DNA of 64,000 nucleotides from Oreohelix idahoensis (lineage: Eukaryota > Mollusca > Gastropoda > Stylommatophora > Oreohelicidae): the NCBI GenBank assembly GCA_024509875.1, contig JAMPIV010004455.1, forward strand, positions 1 to 64,000, in the 5' to 3' direction. The notes beneath the pieces are model-generated. The model saw nothing but the letters and a program-made list of their open reading frames with translations, searched no databases and had not been told where the DNA came from. Shown piece by piece: positions 47,090 through 60,418 of the stretch; position 1 is the stretch's first letter; each line of letters begins with the position of its first letter. Position numbers and translations under genes: made by a program.

Positions 47090-48445
47090 ATCTGGCCATC
47101 TTGTCGAAGGATCCATCGGAGACATCTATTTACAAATGTCTGTAGCTTGGAGGTGATACTCTTTGAGACATGCCATGTCTCTGAACCATACAGCACGTCT
47201 GACTTCACATTTGAGTTAAAGATTCTAATTTTGTTCTCTCTGGATATCGCTGAGGAGTTCCATATTGGTCGAAGGGCATTAAAAGCGCATCTGGCTTTAT
47301 TTATCTTTGAGCAGACGTCACCAGCTGTTCCCCCTCCTTTGTCGATGTTGCTCCTTAGGTATGTAAAGTTTTCTACTTCTTCAATGACATGGCCATTGAT
47401 CTTGATCGAGTCCGTCTGCTTATTATTTTTTCTCATTTCTTTTGTTGTTTTATTTACATTTATGTGCAGTCCCATCTTTGCTGCTTCTGTTACTAATCTA
47501 TTTGTTTTCTCCTGCACATCTTGCTGTCTGTGTGACAGAAGGCACAAATCATCTGCAAAGTCTAGATCCTCCAGCTGTGTGTTAAATGTCCACTGAATTC
47601 CATTTTTCTCTCCCTCTGTTGTCTGTCTCATAACCCAGTCTATGACCATGAGAAAAATTGTTGGTGATAGCAGACATCCCTGTCTGACTCCACTTTGTAC
47701 CGTGAAGGGCTCTGATAGTTTTCCTTTGTGTACTACTTTACATGAGGCCTCCTGATAGAAATCGGATGATTTTAATGAATTTATCTGAGATTCCATAATG
47801 TCTCAGCATTTTCCACATCACAGTACGATCTATACTGTCAAAAGCCTTTTCGAAGTCCACACAATTTACATGCAAAGGGGTCTACCACTCATTTTATTGT
47901 TCTATGATGATTCTGAGTGTTGCTATCTGGTCTGTGCATGATCTTCCTGAACGAAATCCTGCCTGTTCTTCTCTTAGTTTGTCATCTACCGCCTTTTTAA
48001 TACGGTCTAACAAAACTCTGGTCAACATTTTCCCAGCCACTGCTAGTAGTGTTATACTCCTCCAGTTGCTACATATAGTCAGGTTTCCTTTCTTTGGCAG
48101 CTTGATAATGTGGCCTTCCTTCCAGCCCTTTGAGATGGCCTCTTGTTCCCAGATTTTCTTGAAGAGCTGGTGTAGCAACTCTGTAGTGTATGGTATATCT
48201 GCCTTCAGGGCATCTGGTGGTATTCCATCTGGTCCTGCGGCCTTCCAATTTTTCAGCTGTTTTATTGTCCGAGAGATCTCTTGTTTAGTGAGTGGATTCA
48301 TGTTGCACTGTAGTGGCTCTTCTGTTGGTTCTATGATGGATTGCTGTACTGGTTGGTTTCGGTTTAGGATTTCCTTAAAATATTCAGCCCATCTGGCCCT
48401 TTGTTTCTCTTCATTGCTAATGCTTTGATCTTCTCTGCTCTTCAC
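47090..48445 (-). pseudogene. RTE-type reverse transcriptase
   Basis: Two frames (48445-47894 and 47796-47086) encode KAAGPDGIPPDALK, a GNLTICSNWRSITLL block, EEQAGFRSGRSCTDQI, SGVRQGCLLSPTIF, FADDLCLLS (catalytic) and NVKSDVLYGSETW. The NW-R-ITLL and GFR-GRSC-DQI motifs are typical of the RTE clade. The function was target-primed reverse transcription. Frameshifts occur near 47890-47800 and at the last codons near 47105. Confidence 0.88.
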
Positions 48446-48556
48446 TGTTGTATTGTGGTTTAGCTGTTTCTTAGATAAAGTTCTAGTAATATTATATAAT
48501 GTTTTTAAATTAAGTCTCCTTTTTTGGTCGCAGTTTCGGTTTCCTCTGTTAGTTTT

Positions 48557-49783
48557 TCAATAAATTGTTTTTTTTAAATCTTGCCTGGCACTCGTTTTCA
48601 CTTTCCCGTTTATCTCCCAGTATATTTTGAGCAGTTGTGTTTTCTCTTCTGCCTCTTTACAGTTGTTTACTTGCTGTTTGATGTCTCTCCTTTCTCTTAT
48701 GAGATTCCATGTGTTTTCTGTGAGCCATTCCTTCTGTTGTTTATTTCTTTTGCCAAGAACTTCTTCACATGTATTTCTGTATGCTTCCTGAATTTTGCAC
48801 CAATGGTTATTTATACTTTCCTCTTCAAGGCTCTCCAGTGCTTCAAATCTATTTCTCAAATTTAGGTTGAACTGAACTCTTGTGTCTTTGTTCATAAGGT
48901 TCTGGGTATTATAGTTTGGGCTTGATCTTTCCGCTCTGTTTTTGTGCGCACGCAATTTTATCCTCAGTGACGCCAGGAGAAGGTGATGGTCGGACGATAC
49001 GACAGGTCCCCTCTTTACTCTAACATCTTGTAGGCAGCGTCTTCATTTTCTTTCTATAGTGAGGTGGCCTATCTGATTTTGCGTGTGCCCATCTGGGGAG
49101 TTCCATGTAGTCTTGTGTATGCCTTTGTATGGGAAGATAGTCCCTCCGATGACCAGATCATTTAAATCACAAAAGTTTACAAAAAAGCTCTCCATTCTCA
49201 TTTCTGTTTCCTATGCCATTCTTTCCCATGATTAGTTCCCAGTATTTGTTGTCTACTCCTACATTTGCATTTAAATCTCCCATTACTATCTTAATGTCTC
49301 TCCTGTGTGTTTGGTCCAGTGCTCCTTGGAGTTCATCATAGAAATCTTGCTTCTTATCATCATCTGCACTGTTAGTAGGGGCATAACACTGAATAATGGT
49401 GATTTTCCTTCCCATTCCCTGGAATCTTTCTGTTATTATCCTGAGTGATATTGGTTCCCATTCTATTAAAGCTGTTCTGGCTTCCTGGACATCATAATAG
49501 CAACCACTTCTGTATGTGTGTGGTTTTCATCCTCGTGTCCTGAATATATGATACTTTCCCCTGTATTCGTCATGAATTCACCAGTTCCATTTATTCTCGT
49601 TTCTTCTAGTCCTAAGAGTTTAATTTTGAATCGTCTCATCTCTCCAGCTACCTGTGCTGTCCTTCCGTCTTCCTGCATTGTCCGTATGTTCCAGGTGCCT
49701 ATTCTGGTTTTTGCCTTCGTCGTTAGAAGAGGTGTCCGAAGCCTGACTTCCATTGACTGGCTTTCATCAGGTGTCTGCGTCAT
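48557..49783 (-). pseudogene. RTE-type endonuclease and linker
   Basis: Frames at 49783-49466, 49415-49167 and 48955-48557 are pieces of one APE-type endonuclease: IGTWNIRTM (N-terminal motif), LGLEETRINGTG (catalytic Glu), IIQCYAPTN, VMGDLNANVG and, near 49000, SSDHHLLLA. The linker follows, with RKRNKQQKEWLTENTW-type sequence. Frameshifts separate the pieces, so it cannot be made as one protein. Confidence 0.85.
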
Positions 49784-49966
49784 ACGTCTCTCTTGCGAGG
49801 ATTCTTCCTGACTCTGGCTTATGTTTCTTTCTTCAACTGTTTCCGTTTCTGTGACAATTTGTTTTTTTTTTACGGCAGGGTTGTCAACCCTGTTCCCAAC
49901 CTCCTTTTAACCTGGAGGAAAGGATGTGCCCACTTTGTCTGTCCTTTCCATTTTGACCTTCTCAGC

Positions 49967-49967
<1 letters not shown>

Positions 49968-49997
<30 letters not shown>
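49968..49997. repeat. (TTGA)n microsatellite
   Basis: Seven TTGA/ATTG units. Confidence 0.95.
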
Positions 49998-49999
<2 letters not shown>

Positions 50000-50911
50000 C
50001 CTACCAGGAGCAAACGCTGCCGTTGATATATCTCAAAATGTCCTCAAGGCACTCAAGCCGACCAACCAGTACAAGGTGGGGCACCTTGAGACGGAGCTAT
50101 TACTTATAGATATGTATATATTTCTGGCTCCGCATGTTTATATGGTTCCACATGTGTTAGAATTCCATGAAAAAGTTATGAAGATTTTAACTATTCTATT
50201 ATGTCATGGTTTTAAAGCAGGAAGGAGACAAGGACATTGGGTAATAGTTAACGAACGCGAATCTGGTACAGCTTCAGCTTAAATCTTAATAATGAACATG
50301 AATTTAGGTATTAGATATACAAATACTGTATTAAAGTAAGAGTAATAACATTTCGTGTATACCCGTCCCAACGTCTACCACCGATGTTTTCTCTGGGTGG
50401 CTTTCTCTGGTTTCCTCACAGCTCTAGTGGTCCTCTATTTTATTTGCTAGCTTTTACGTATAAAGGTTGTTACCACTTGTCTACGCTGTCTCTTGTGAAG
50501 TCACGTAAAGTTGATTATGTGTTAGCAGTTGCTAGGAGCTTCAATATCCTATCTTCCCAGTGAGGGAAAGCAACATCCGCTAACTGTTTAGCATCTTCAC
50601 AAAGAGTTACAGCTCTTCTAAACTGCCCTTCTACCGACTTTCTTGGGAATGTTCGTACCCACAGTTTTTGATATTTTTACACGCTTTTCTTTAACTTGCC
50701 TTGTATGTCACTCTCTTGTCACCTTCAAATTATCGATTTTTCAATCACTTCCAGATGAGCAATAGCTCTGAAACTTGGCATATTTGTGTATTATTCATGA
50801 CAATACAATAAACAGTCGTAAAAATAATAAATGAATTAAATTGAAATTAATAATCATTTTTTTAAATTGAATCAACGCGGAAATGGGCGATAACTACAAA
50901 TAATCTAGGTG
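49998..50911. other. Noncoding, one unassigned 95-codon ORF
   Basis: The ORF at 49995-50282 has no motif that I recognise and no supporting context. Nothing else is seen. Confidence 0.35.
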
Positions 50912-51060
50912 TATTCTTTCCTAAAAGATTGTCTCTCTTCAGAGAAATGTTGAAACTCCCCCCCCCCCCCCCCCCCCCTTTATTCTTTCCAACAGGATTG
51001 TCTCTCTTGAGAGAAATGTTGAAACTTCTCTCTCTCTCCCCCACCCCCCCCCCCCCTCCG
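50912..51060. repeat. Two-copy direct repeat ending in C-runs
   Basis: TATTCTTTCC and GATTGTCTCTCTT(C/G)AGAG, AAATGTTGAAACT occur at 50912 and 50981, each followed by a CT- or C-rich run. Gly-rich ORFs here translate the runs. Confidence 0.85.
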
Positions 51061-51325
51061 CCTTCCACACATACACTATTGTACGGGCTTGCACAGACAC
51101 ACGGACATACACACAACTGACAAATACATGTAAAAAAATGTAATTTACAACTCTTATCAAAATATTAACTTTCCGTGTAATATACTGAAACATGAAATCT
51201 GCTCTCTGTGCTCTGGACTCGTTTATCGCAAACTGACGATGTCATTAACGGATCGATTACATTTGACTTAAATTTAAAAAAAAAAAAAAAAAAACACTAA
51301 AAAGAAGAAAATGAAAAATATAAAC

Positions 51326-51627
51326 AAATATTTTAAACACACGCTTTTAATGCACTAAAAAGCAACAAATAATTTTTCAAGGTGTTTATAGCTTGCAGTC
51401 AAAAAATGTAACATCAAATTGACAAAAAGCATGGGGCACTTAAGCGCTTATAGTATATTTTATCTATAAGTGTCTAATGAAGTATAAAGCAGAAGTTAAT
51501 TTCATGCAGAATCAGCGCCCCACGCTTATTGTCAATTTGATGTTATATTTTGTGACTGCAAGCAACAAAGACCTTGAAAAATTATTTGTGGCTTTTTAGT
51601 AAATTAAAAGCGTGTGTTTAAAATATT
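51326..51627. mobile_element. Foldback element / MITE with about 113-bp inverted arms
   Basis: Left arm 51326-51438 pairs with right arm 51515-51627 at roughly 85-90% identity by eye (for example AAACACACGCTTTTAAT, AATAATTTTTCAAGGT and ACATCAAATTGACAA). The loop is about 76 bases. No ORF. Confidence 0.85.
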
Positions 51628-51825
51628 TATATATATATATATTTTTTTTTAACAAGCCGCGCCTAAACCTACCAGCCTGCATCAAGGGATGTAGCGTGGG
51701 CCATCCTGTCAGGAGCATGTCGTTCTCTCATAAATAAATCTGGACTTGCCGTGGTCTATTCAAAAGGATAGGATTTCTCTAGTCGCCCGAACACGTCGTA
51801 TGGCGTAGATGCATTCTTTACAAGA

Positions 51826-51834
51826 AGAGAGAGA

Positions 51835-51895
<61 letters not shown>
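51826..51895. repeat. (GA)n microsatellite
   Basis: About 70 bases of GA with one GT interruption. Confidence 0.97.
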
Positions 51896-51897
<2 letters not shown>

Positions 51898-52855
51898 GTA
51901 TGGAAGATGTCTGAAGGAAAAAGCAGTTAGGTAGATGTTATGAAGAGAATTCGCCACAGGATGCAGAGAAAGTAAGTGGTAGAAAAATTGATAGACAAAA
52001 AATGTATGTAGATAGGCGAATGGATGTCGTCACATTATGCTCCTTGGGGAGATGAAAGGTGATATACAAAAATGTTTAAATACAGAATTCATATTGAGAT
52101 ACATTTAAAATACTCGTACATCCAGCGTCAACTATGACACGTGGCGTAAACCATTTCACAGCAGAAATTTGAAAATTATATATGTACAAAAATATCAAAA
52201 TCAATTATATAATTTATTTTTCTCCAAAATTGTCTTCAAAGTAGACAAACCGAACTAAACGCTAAACGACAATTTGCGTGAACGCATCACATATATTTTA
52301 TATTTTGTTATTTAGACAAATCTATTCGGCTTCAAGTAATTGCATGCACCTCAGGCTAGCAGAAATTATACCCACGTACATATTAATTCTTTTTCTTGTT
52401 GTTTTTTTTCTTTCTTTTATACAATCTTTTGTTTCTGTCAAAATAGAGTCAAGGTATGGTCCTATTTATAGACTCACTATTGAACTGTTAGAAGTTGAGG
52501 ACGTGGCGGTCGAGATTCTTGAAGTTGGAAAACTTTGGTGTAACTATTCGTGTAGGAGGTCAATATTATTCTATATTCACTTAATTGTTTTTAGTTTCAC
52601 TATTAGCGTTGATTCTATTTGTCACTGATCTATGTGGGTGGATAGTGGAATAATTGTGGCTGAGTGTCACTGAAGTTTTTACACATGAGAATGTAGTGAG
52701 TTCAGGTTAAACTGAGAGGTATGTAGCATGTCTGGCTGATAGTCAGTGTTGTAGTGACTTTGTAGTGATCTTTGCGTGAGCTTGTCGAACACGTGTTTGA
52801 GTGTGAACACAGGTCTGGGGGATTTGGAAGTACCCGGATGTAATTGTCGGTGTTT
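51896..52855. other. Noncoding, nothing recognised
   Basis: No RNase H or LTR of the neighbouring minus-strand Gmr1-like element could be found here. Confidence 0.4.
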
Positions 52856-53415
52856 AGTCTAAACATAATCTGGAAGTCCTCTCAGTACAGCACAAGCACA
52901 AAATTAGGATTATATCAGAGCTGTGTGCTTTCTGTTCTTCTCTATGGCGCGGAGAGCTGGAGAGTTACAGAGAAGGAAATGTCGAAATTGTCCTCTTTTC
53001 ACACAACATGCCTAAGAAGAATTCTCCGAATCTTTTGTCCGAATACCATCACCAACCAAGATCTGCTTACTCGGAGCAAGCAAGAGGACATGCACACCAT
53101 CATAGCTGGCAGACGCTGGAGCTGGGTTGGCCATGTCCTCAGAAGAGACCCCGATGCCATCACAAGAACAGCTATGCTATGAACCCCTGAAGGAAAACGA
53201 AAGAGAGGCCGACCAAAAACAACTTGGCGGAGGACTGTGGAGGCTGAGATGCAAAGAATGAACCAGAGTGTGGGCACTGTACGAAGGATGGCCGCCGACC
53301 GAGCAAAGTGGAATCAATTTGTTGTTGCCCTACAAGACGCCACCAGGCGTAATGGCCACTGACTGCTTTGACGGTCGGCGGCTAAGGATCAAAGAAGAAG
53401 AAAGAAGAAGAAGGA
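52856..53415 (+). pseudogene. RTE-type LINE, 5'-truncated 3' end (copy 2)
   Basis: The + strand encodes IWKSSQYSTSTKLGLYQSCV, SVLLYGAESWRVTEKE, GRRWSWVGHVLRRDPDAITR, then, after a stop at 53180, GRPKTTWRRTVEAEMQRMNQ. The 3' UTR and (GAAGAA)n tail match 13127-13205 closely. Compared with 13162-13872 it is shorter at the 5' side and has a TGA after TAML. Its tail abuts the Gmr1-like RT directly. Confidence 0.85.
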
Positions 53416-54400
53416 TGGGTTTGCTGGTGAGTTTTTCTTTTAGCTCGGTATAAGCTTGCTCACACTCAGCGTTCCATTGTATCCTATCAGGCTCTTCTTT
53501 CTTAGTCAAGTTTGTTAACGGTGCACACAATGAATTGAAATGGGGTATATATTTCTGGTAGAATCCGCATAAGCACACTAACGACCTTATATCTTTCTTC
53601 GTTTGAGGTCTTGGCGCCTTTCTCAACTTTTCTACATTCTTGGGGTCAGGAGACATGTGGCCTGTAGAAATCGTGTGACCAAGGAATTCCAATTCTTTAC
53701 ACCCAAAATAGCACTTGGTGGGTCGTGCACTCAATCCTGTTTCTCTTAAACGGACAAACAACATAGATAGTGCTTTTATATGCTCCTCAAATGTGTTGGT
53801 AGCAACAAGAATGTCATCCATAAAGTTAGTGATATGGGAATTTTTTAGAGGTTCCAATAATTTCCTCATCATTCTTGAAAAAATACTTGGAGGATTTTTA
53901 AGCCCAAATGGTAGTACATTAAACTCGTAGTGTCCCTCTGATGTACTAAATTCCAGCATTTTCCTAACTTCTGGTTTTACTGGTATTTGGTAGTATCCCT
54001 TGCTTAGATCTAATTTGGAAAAATACCTAGCTTTACTGAGTGTAGAGAACAGCTGGTTGGTATCAGGTAATGGGTCCACTTGACATTCTGTGATAGCATT
54101 CAGTTTCCTGTAATCTATACATAACCTATGTTCACCACTAGGTTTGCTTAATAGCACCACACTTGAACTATAGGGAGATTCTGACTTTGAGATGATTTTT
54201 TTCCTTTAATAAATGATCAATCTCTTCCCTGAGTGCCTGTGCTTTCGCATAAGAAATGGGGTAGGTTCTCATACATACCGGAGTGGGGTCAGAAACAGTC
54301 ATATTATACTCCAACAAATGTGTGCATCCAGGCTTATCAGTGAGCACATCGGCATGAGTTTCTAACATTTCCTGAACTTGCTTTCTCTGCTCAAGAGTTA
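53405..54400 (-). pseudogene. pol: Gmr1-like 2: reverse transcriptase
   Basis: Motifs: TLEQRKQVQEML and CMRTYPISYA at the start, LCIDYRKLNAI, YFSKLDLSKGYYQIPV, NVLPFGLKNPPSIF, FMDDILVA (catalytic; F for the usual Y), ELEFLGHTIS and the connection domain up to KLTSKPI. A frame change separates 54168 from 54160, and the ORF's last about 25 codons (53330-53400) are LINE tail, not RT. RNase H does not follow. Confidence 0.88.
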
Positions 54401-54530
54401 AATGATCACTAATATTTACTTGAGCATAACTCTCTGTAGCTGTTAATGGATATTCCATAGAGGATAATGGTTCATCTTTCATTTCTGTTGCAATGGCTAA
54501 GGTCATGATATGTGCAACCTCTGCAACTTC

Positions 54531-55658
54531 CCTGTCATAATACTTTTTAAGTAGGTTGACATGATATACCTTCGCTTTTCCCTTCTTGTCAATCTTGTAA
54601 TTGGTCCTGGAATGTTTTTCCAGTATGACATAGGGTCCTTGCCATCCAATTTGCAATTTATTATTGCTGCTGGGCAACAGTAATAAGACTTTCTCTCCCA
54701 CTTCAAGTTCCATATCCTTAGCTTTTTTGTTGTAGTAAGCAGCATGCTTCCTCCTGGCCTGTCTTAAGTTCTCATTTGCCAGTTTCCAACCAGTTTTTAA
54801 TCTAGAGGTTAACTCATTAATATATTGGTATGAGAAAGTCACTGTTTATTCTGCTTTTTCATCAGTCCATGTCCGCAGCAATGCTTCCAGTGGACCTTTT
54901 ATTGGTCTTCCAAACAATAAAGTAGCTGGAGCCAATCCAGTTGAGTTATGTGGGATTTCCCTGTATGCAAATAGTGCAGCAGGTCAGTATGTATCCCATG
55001 TATCAGGGTTTTCACTTGCCAGCTTTCTCAGAATGGAGATAAGGGTCCCATTGAGCCGTTCTACTTGTCCGTTCCCTTGAGCGTGATAAGGACTACAATG
55101 ATAGTGTCTGGCGTGAAATATCCTGAATACCTCTTGTGTTGGCTTTCCCTTAAACTGAGAACCATTGTTAGTCAATATTTGATGTGGGAAACCTAATCTG
55201 GTGAATATTGCTAACTATGCCTCTGCCACATGTTTTGAATCAATAGATGACATGGCTACGGCTTCTCCCCACATTGAGCAAGTATCAACCAAGGTTAAAA
55301 TATAAGCATTTCTCTTCTTGGTCCTAGTGAGGGGTCCAACAATATCCACTGCAACACGTTCAAAAGGAGTTCCCATAATGGGCATTTCTCCCAGTGTTGC
55401 TGGTGCAGTCCTATGTTTAGGAGCTACTCTTTGGCATTCTGGGCAGGATCTCACATACCTCTTTATGTCTTCTGTGATTCCTGGCCAGAAATAATGACAG
55501 GTTATTCTTTGTCCAGTGGCCCCTATTCCCATATGTCCACTGAAGGGTATAGCATGTCCTAGAGTCATAACCTTCTCTCTATATGATTTTAGCACTACCA
55601 GCTGTCCATGTCCTTTAGATCCGGTTCCAGCTTTTCTATAAAGTAGGCCATTTTTCAT
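54531..55658 (-). pseudogene. pol: Gmr1-like 2: integrase with GPY module
   Basis: One frame with stops at about 55214, 54983 and 54843. The HHCC finger is complete (GHAIPFSGHMG ... CPECQ). The first catalytic Asp is in VAVDIVGP. At the second site the sequence reads TNNGSQF, so Asp is replaced by Asn. The Glu is in GQVERLNGT. A C-terminal GPY module lies near 54630 (IGWQGPYVILEKH). The role was insertion of cDNA into the genome; the lost Asp and the stops make it inactive. Confidence 0.88.
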
Positions 55659-55685
55659 GTAGAAGTCTCCTTTCTCTGGAGGGTT

Positions 55686-56290
55686 TTATGCTTTTGGCAA
55701 TTTGCCAAAACAAGGCTTCAATGTGCTGTCTGCTGTTTGAGCCTTTTTCATTTCTTCTGGAAGAGTATTAATTATGTTTTCCTCCATTTTCTTGGAGCTT
55801 GCCCTAGTCTGGACTGTTGCCATAACTACAGGTTTTATAGGTTCTCCAAGAAAAACATACCTACATCCCAGTATCAAGGGGTAAATAGGATCTTCCATCA
55901 CTGATGCTTTGATTTTTCCATCTACATGGCGAGATCTTATGTCGATTCGGGCTATGGGTAGTGTCATGGTTCCTGCTCCCTTGATTGGTCCATTGATTTC
56001 CACTGTTTCTGTGGTTATTTGGTCAGGACTCACCAGAGAAGAGCACACTACTGAATCAAAATCTAAGCCTGTATCATATAAACACAGTACTTTAGTGCCA
56101 TTTAAGGTCACTTCCTCACAGACAGGGGGATGATGGAGGTCCTTCTGACTAACTGTCAAGTCCTTCCTTCCCTTGTTCCCTGTTGTAAGACATGCAGCAT
56201 GATGAGGATTCTTCCTTCTGCATTCCGCAGTATTGTGGTTACTCATTTGGCAAGTTTTTCACCACTTTCCTTCCTTTCTTGAAGGTTTCT
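55686..56290 (-). pseudogene. pol: Gmr1-like 2: zinc knuckle and aspartic protease
   Basis: A CCHC-type knuckle around CQMSNHNTAEC lies near 56250; an in-frame TGA (56259-56261 on the + strand) stands at the first expected Cys position. The protease follows with VLCLYDTGLDF (DTG active site), then YPLILGCRYVF near the C-terminal ILG motif. It matured the gag-pol polyprotein. A stop at about 55684 separates it from integrase in the same frame. Confidence 0.8.
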
Positions 56291-56473
56291 TGTCTGATCG
56301 TAGCGGGTTCTTGTCTTTATTCTCATATCTTGGTTTGTACTTAGCTGTATTGTCTTTTTGTTCAAACTTGGTTGGGTTTTGGTTTGGTTTAAAACTTTCT
56401 CCCTGTTTACTCATATTCACTTGCGACGTGGGATGAGCCAGTTTATGACTTTCTGCATAGATTATTATTTCCT

Positions 56474-57312
56474 CTAAGCTCTCTCTCTCTTATGTTCTAC
56501 TAGAAAGGTCTTTGTCTCAGGAGACATGGACTCCAAGAGTTCTATTAAAATCATCTCCTTGATCCCTTCAAAATCCTGAGTTAAATTCCCTAACTGGCAC
56601 CACCTCAGCAAATACATCTCTAACCTTGCTGAAAACTGCTGATATGTCTCTCCTGTTAGAAGTTTAGCAGTTCTAAATCTTCTTCTATAACTTTCTGCAT
56701 TTTGTTCATACCTAACCAACAATGCTTGTTTTAAGGCTTCATAATTGTTCTGATCTTCTCTTGGAAGTTTTAAGAACACATTATAAGCTACTCCTTTCAA
56801 TCCTTGTGACAACTTCAAATTCCACTTCTCTTTTTCCAAGCCATATGTAGTAGCCAATCGCTCATACCGGTCAAGGAAATCTTCTATTCCTTCGTCCTTT
56901 TCAACAAATGGGTCCACATGAAAGTTCATGGGTCCATTTGAAGTACTTTGGCTGGAACTATTTTCAGAGTGAGATGAGCTTCTCCCATCACTATTTGCCG
57001 TTACCTGGAGTTCAAGTTCTTTTAAACTCAGCTCATGAGTTCTTTGCAACCTCCTTTCTTCAGCTTCGGCTTCCAACATTAGTCTCTTTTCTTCTCTTTC
57101 CGCTTCCCATCTGTTGCTTCTCTTTCTGCTTCCAATCTTTTGGCTTCTCTTTCCGCTTCCAAACTTTTGGCTTTAGCTTCCAATCTTTTGTCCTCTCTAT
57201 CCAAATATTTGTCCACTTCAGTTGCGACATATTGGATAAGAACATCACCTGTCAATCCTACATCCTGTCCCTCCTGCATGATCGCAGATCGAAACTTCAC
57301 CAAATCAGCCAT
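56474..57312 (-). pseudogene. gag: Gmr1-like 2: gag
   Basis: Two overlapping frames (57312-57079 and 57079-56474). The first starts MADLVKFRSAI, then a charged coiled coil (EAERE-KRLEAE). The second has the capsid region FLDRYERLATTYGLEKEKWN, ALLVRYEQNAESYRRRFR, FSARLEMYLLRWCQLG and ELLESMSPETKTFLVEHKRE, whose latter half resembles a SCAN domain. A frameshift in the coiled coil breaks the gene. Layout and charge pattern parallel the gag at 30352. Confidence 0.85.
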
Positions 57313-57571
57313 GACTATATGTAAGAGGGTATCTAGTTTTACCTTTTTCCCCAGTTATCTTAATTACATTTAATTAACCAATTGAACAAATTAAATTCCA
57401 AGTAACTATGTGAGCTTCAACAGTTTCCTAAGTACTAAATTGTACTTTTCCTAACCAAAAAATTCAATTATAGAATTAAATTTACAAAATTTATTTTACA
57501 AACTACTTGTGGCACTAGACAGACTAGAGATAGTTGACATATATAGAATATGGCTCAGGATACACAAGAAT

Positions 57572-57591
57572 ATCCCGCGAATGAGCCCCCA
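57572..57591 (-). promoter_or_regulatory. Primer-binding site, tRNA-Pro-like
   Basis: One base after the LTR end (CTACA), the minus strand reads TGGGGGCTC and ends GCGGGAT. The first nine bases match the tRNA-Pro primer site known from retroviruses. Confidence 0.75.
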
Positions 57592-57592
57592 C

Positions 57593-60418
<2,826 letters not shown>

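Larger units (their letters stand above)
44250..49830 (-). mobile_element. RTE-type LINE, near full-length but decayed, split by a solo LTR
   Basis: Minus-strand order is endonuclease (49783-48960), RT (48445-47090), C-terminal tail (44565-44260) and a short (ATG)n tail at 44250-44262. The reading resumes on the far side of the 44571-47084 insertion within the same protein region. Several frameshifts and stops mark an old copy. (TTGA)n sits near its 5' side at 49968. Confidence 0.85.
53405..57592 (-). mobile_element. Second Gmr1-like LTR retrotransposon, decayed and truncated
   Basis: Minus-strand order: LTR (right), primer site, gag, protease, integrase, GPY module, RT. As in the element at 27.8 kb, integrase comes before RT. 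RNase H and the downstream LTR are missing; the sequence stops at the end of the RT, where a LINE tail begins. Several in-frame stops and frameshifts show it is old. Confidence 0.88.

Noticed and set aside
47147..48428. Plus-strand ORFs of 149 and 174 codons
   Set aside because: Antisense of the RTE RT region.
49995..50282. 95-codon ORF as a host exon or gene
   Set aside because: No motif, no splice or codon support, and repeats on both sides.
54531..56290. Cytidine-deaminase hypermutation of the second Gmr1-like element
   Set aside because: Asp to Asn fits G-to-A, but other stops (for example at 54983) do not.
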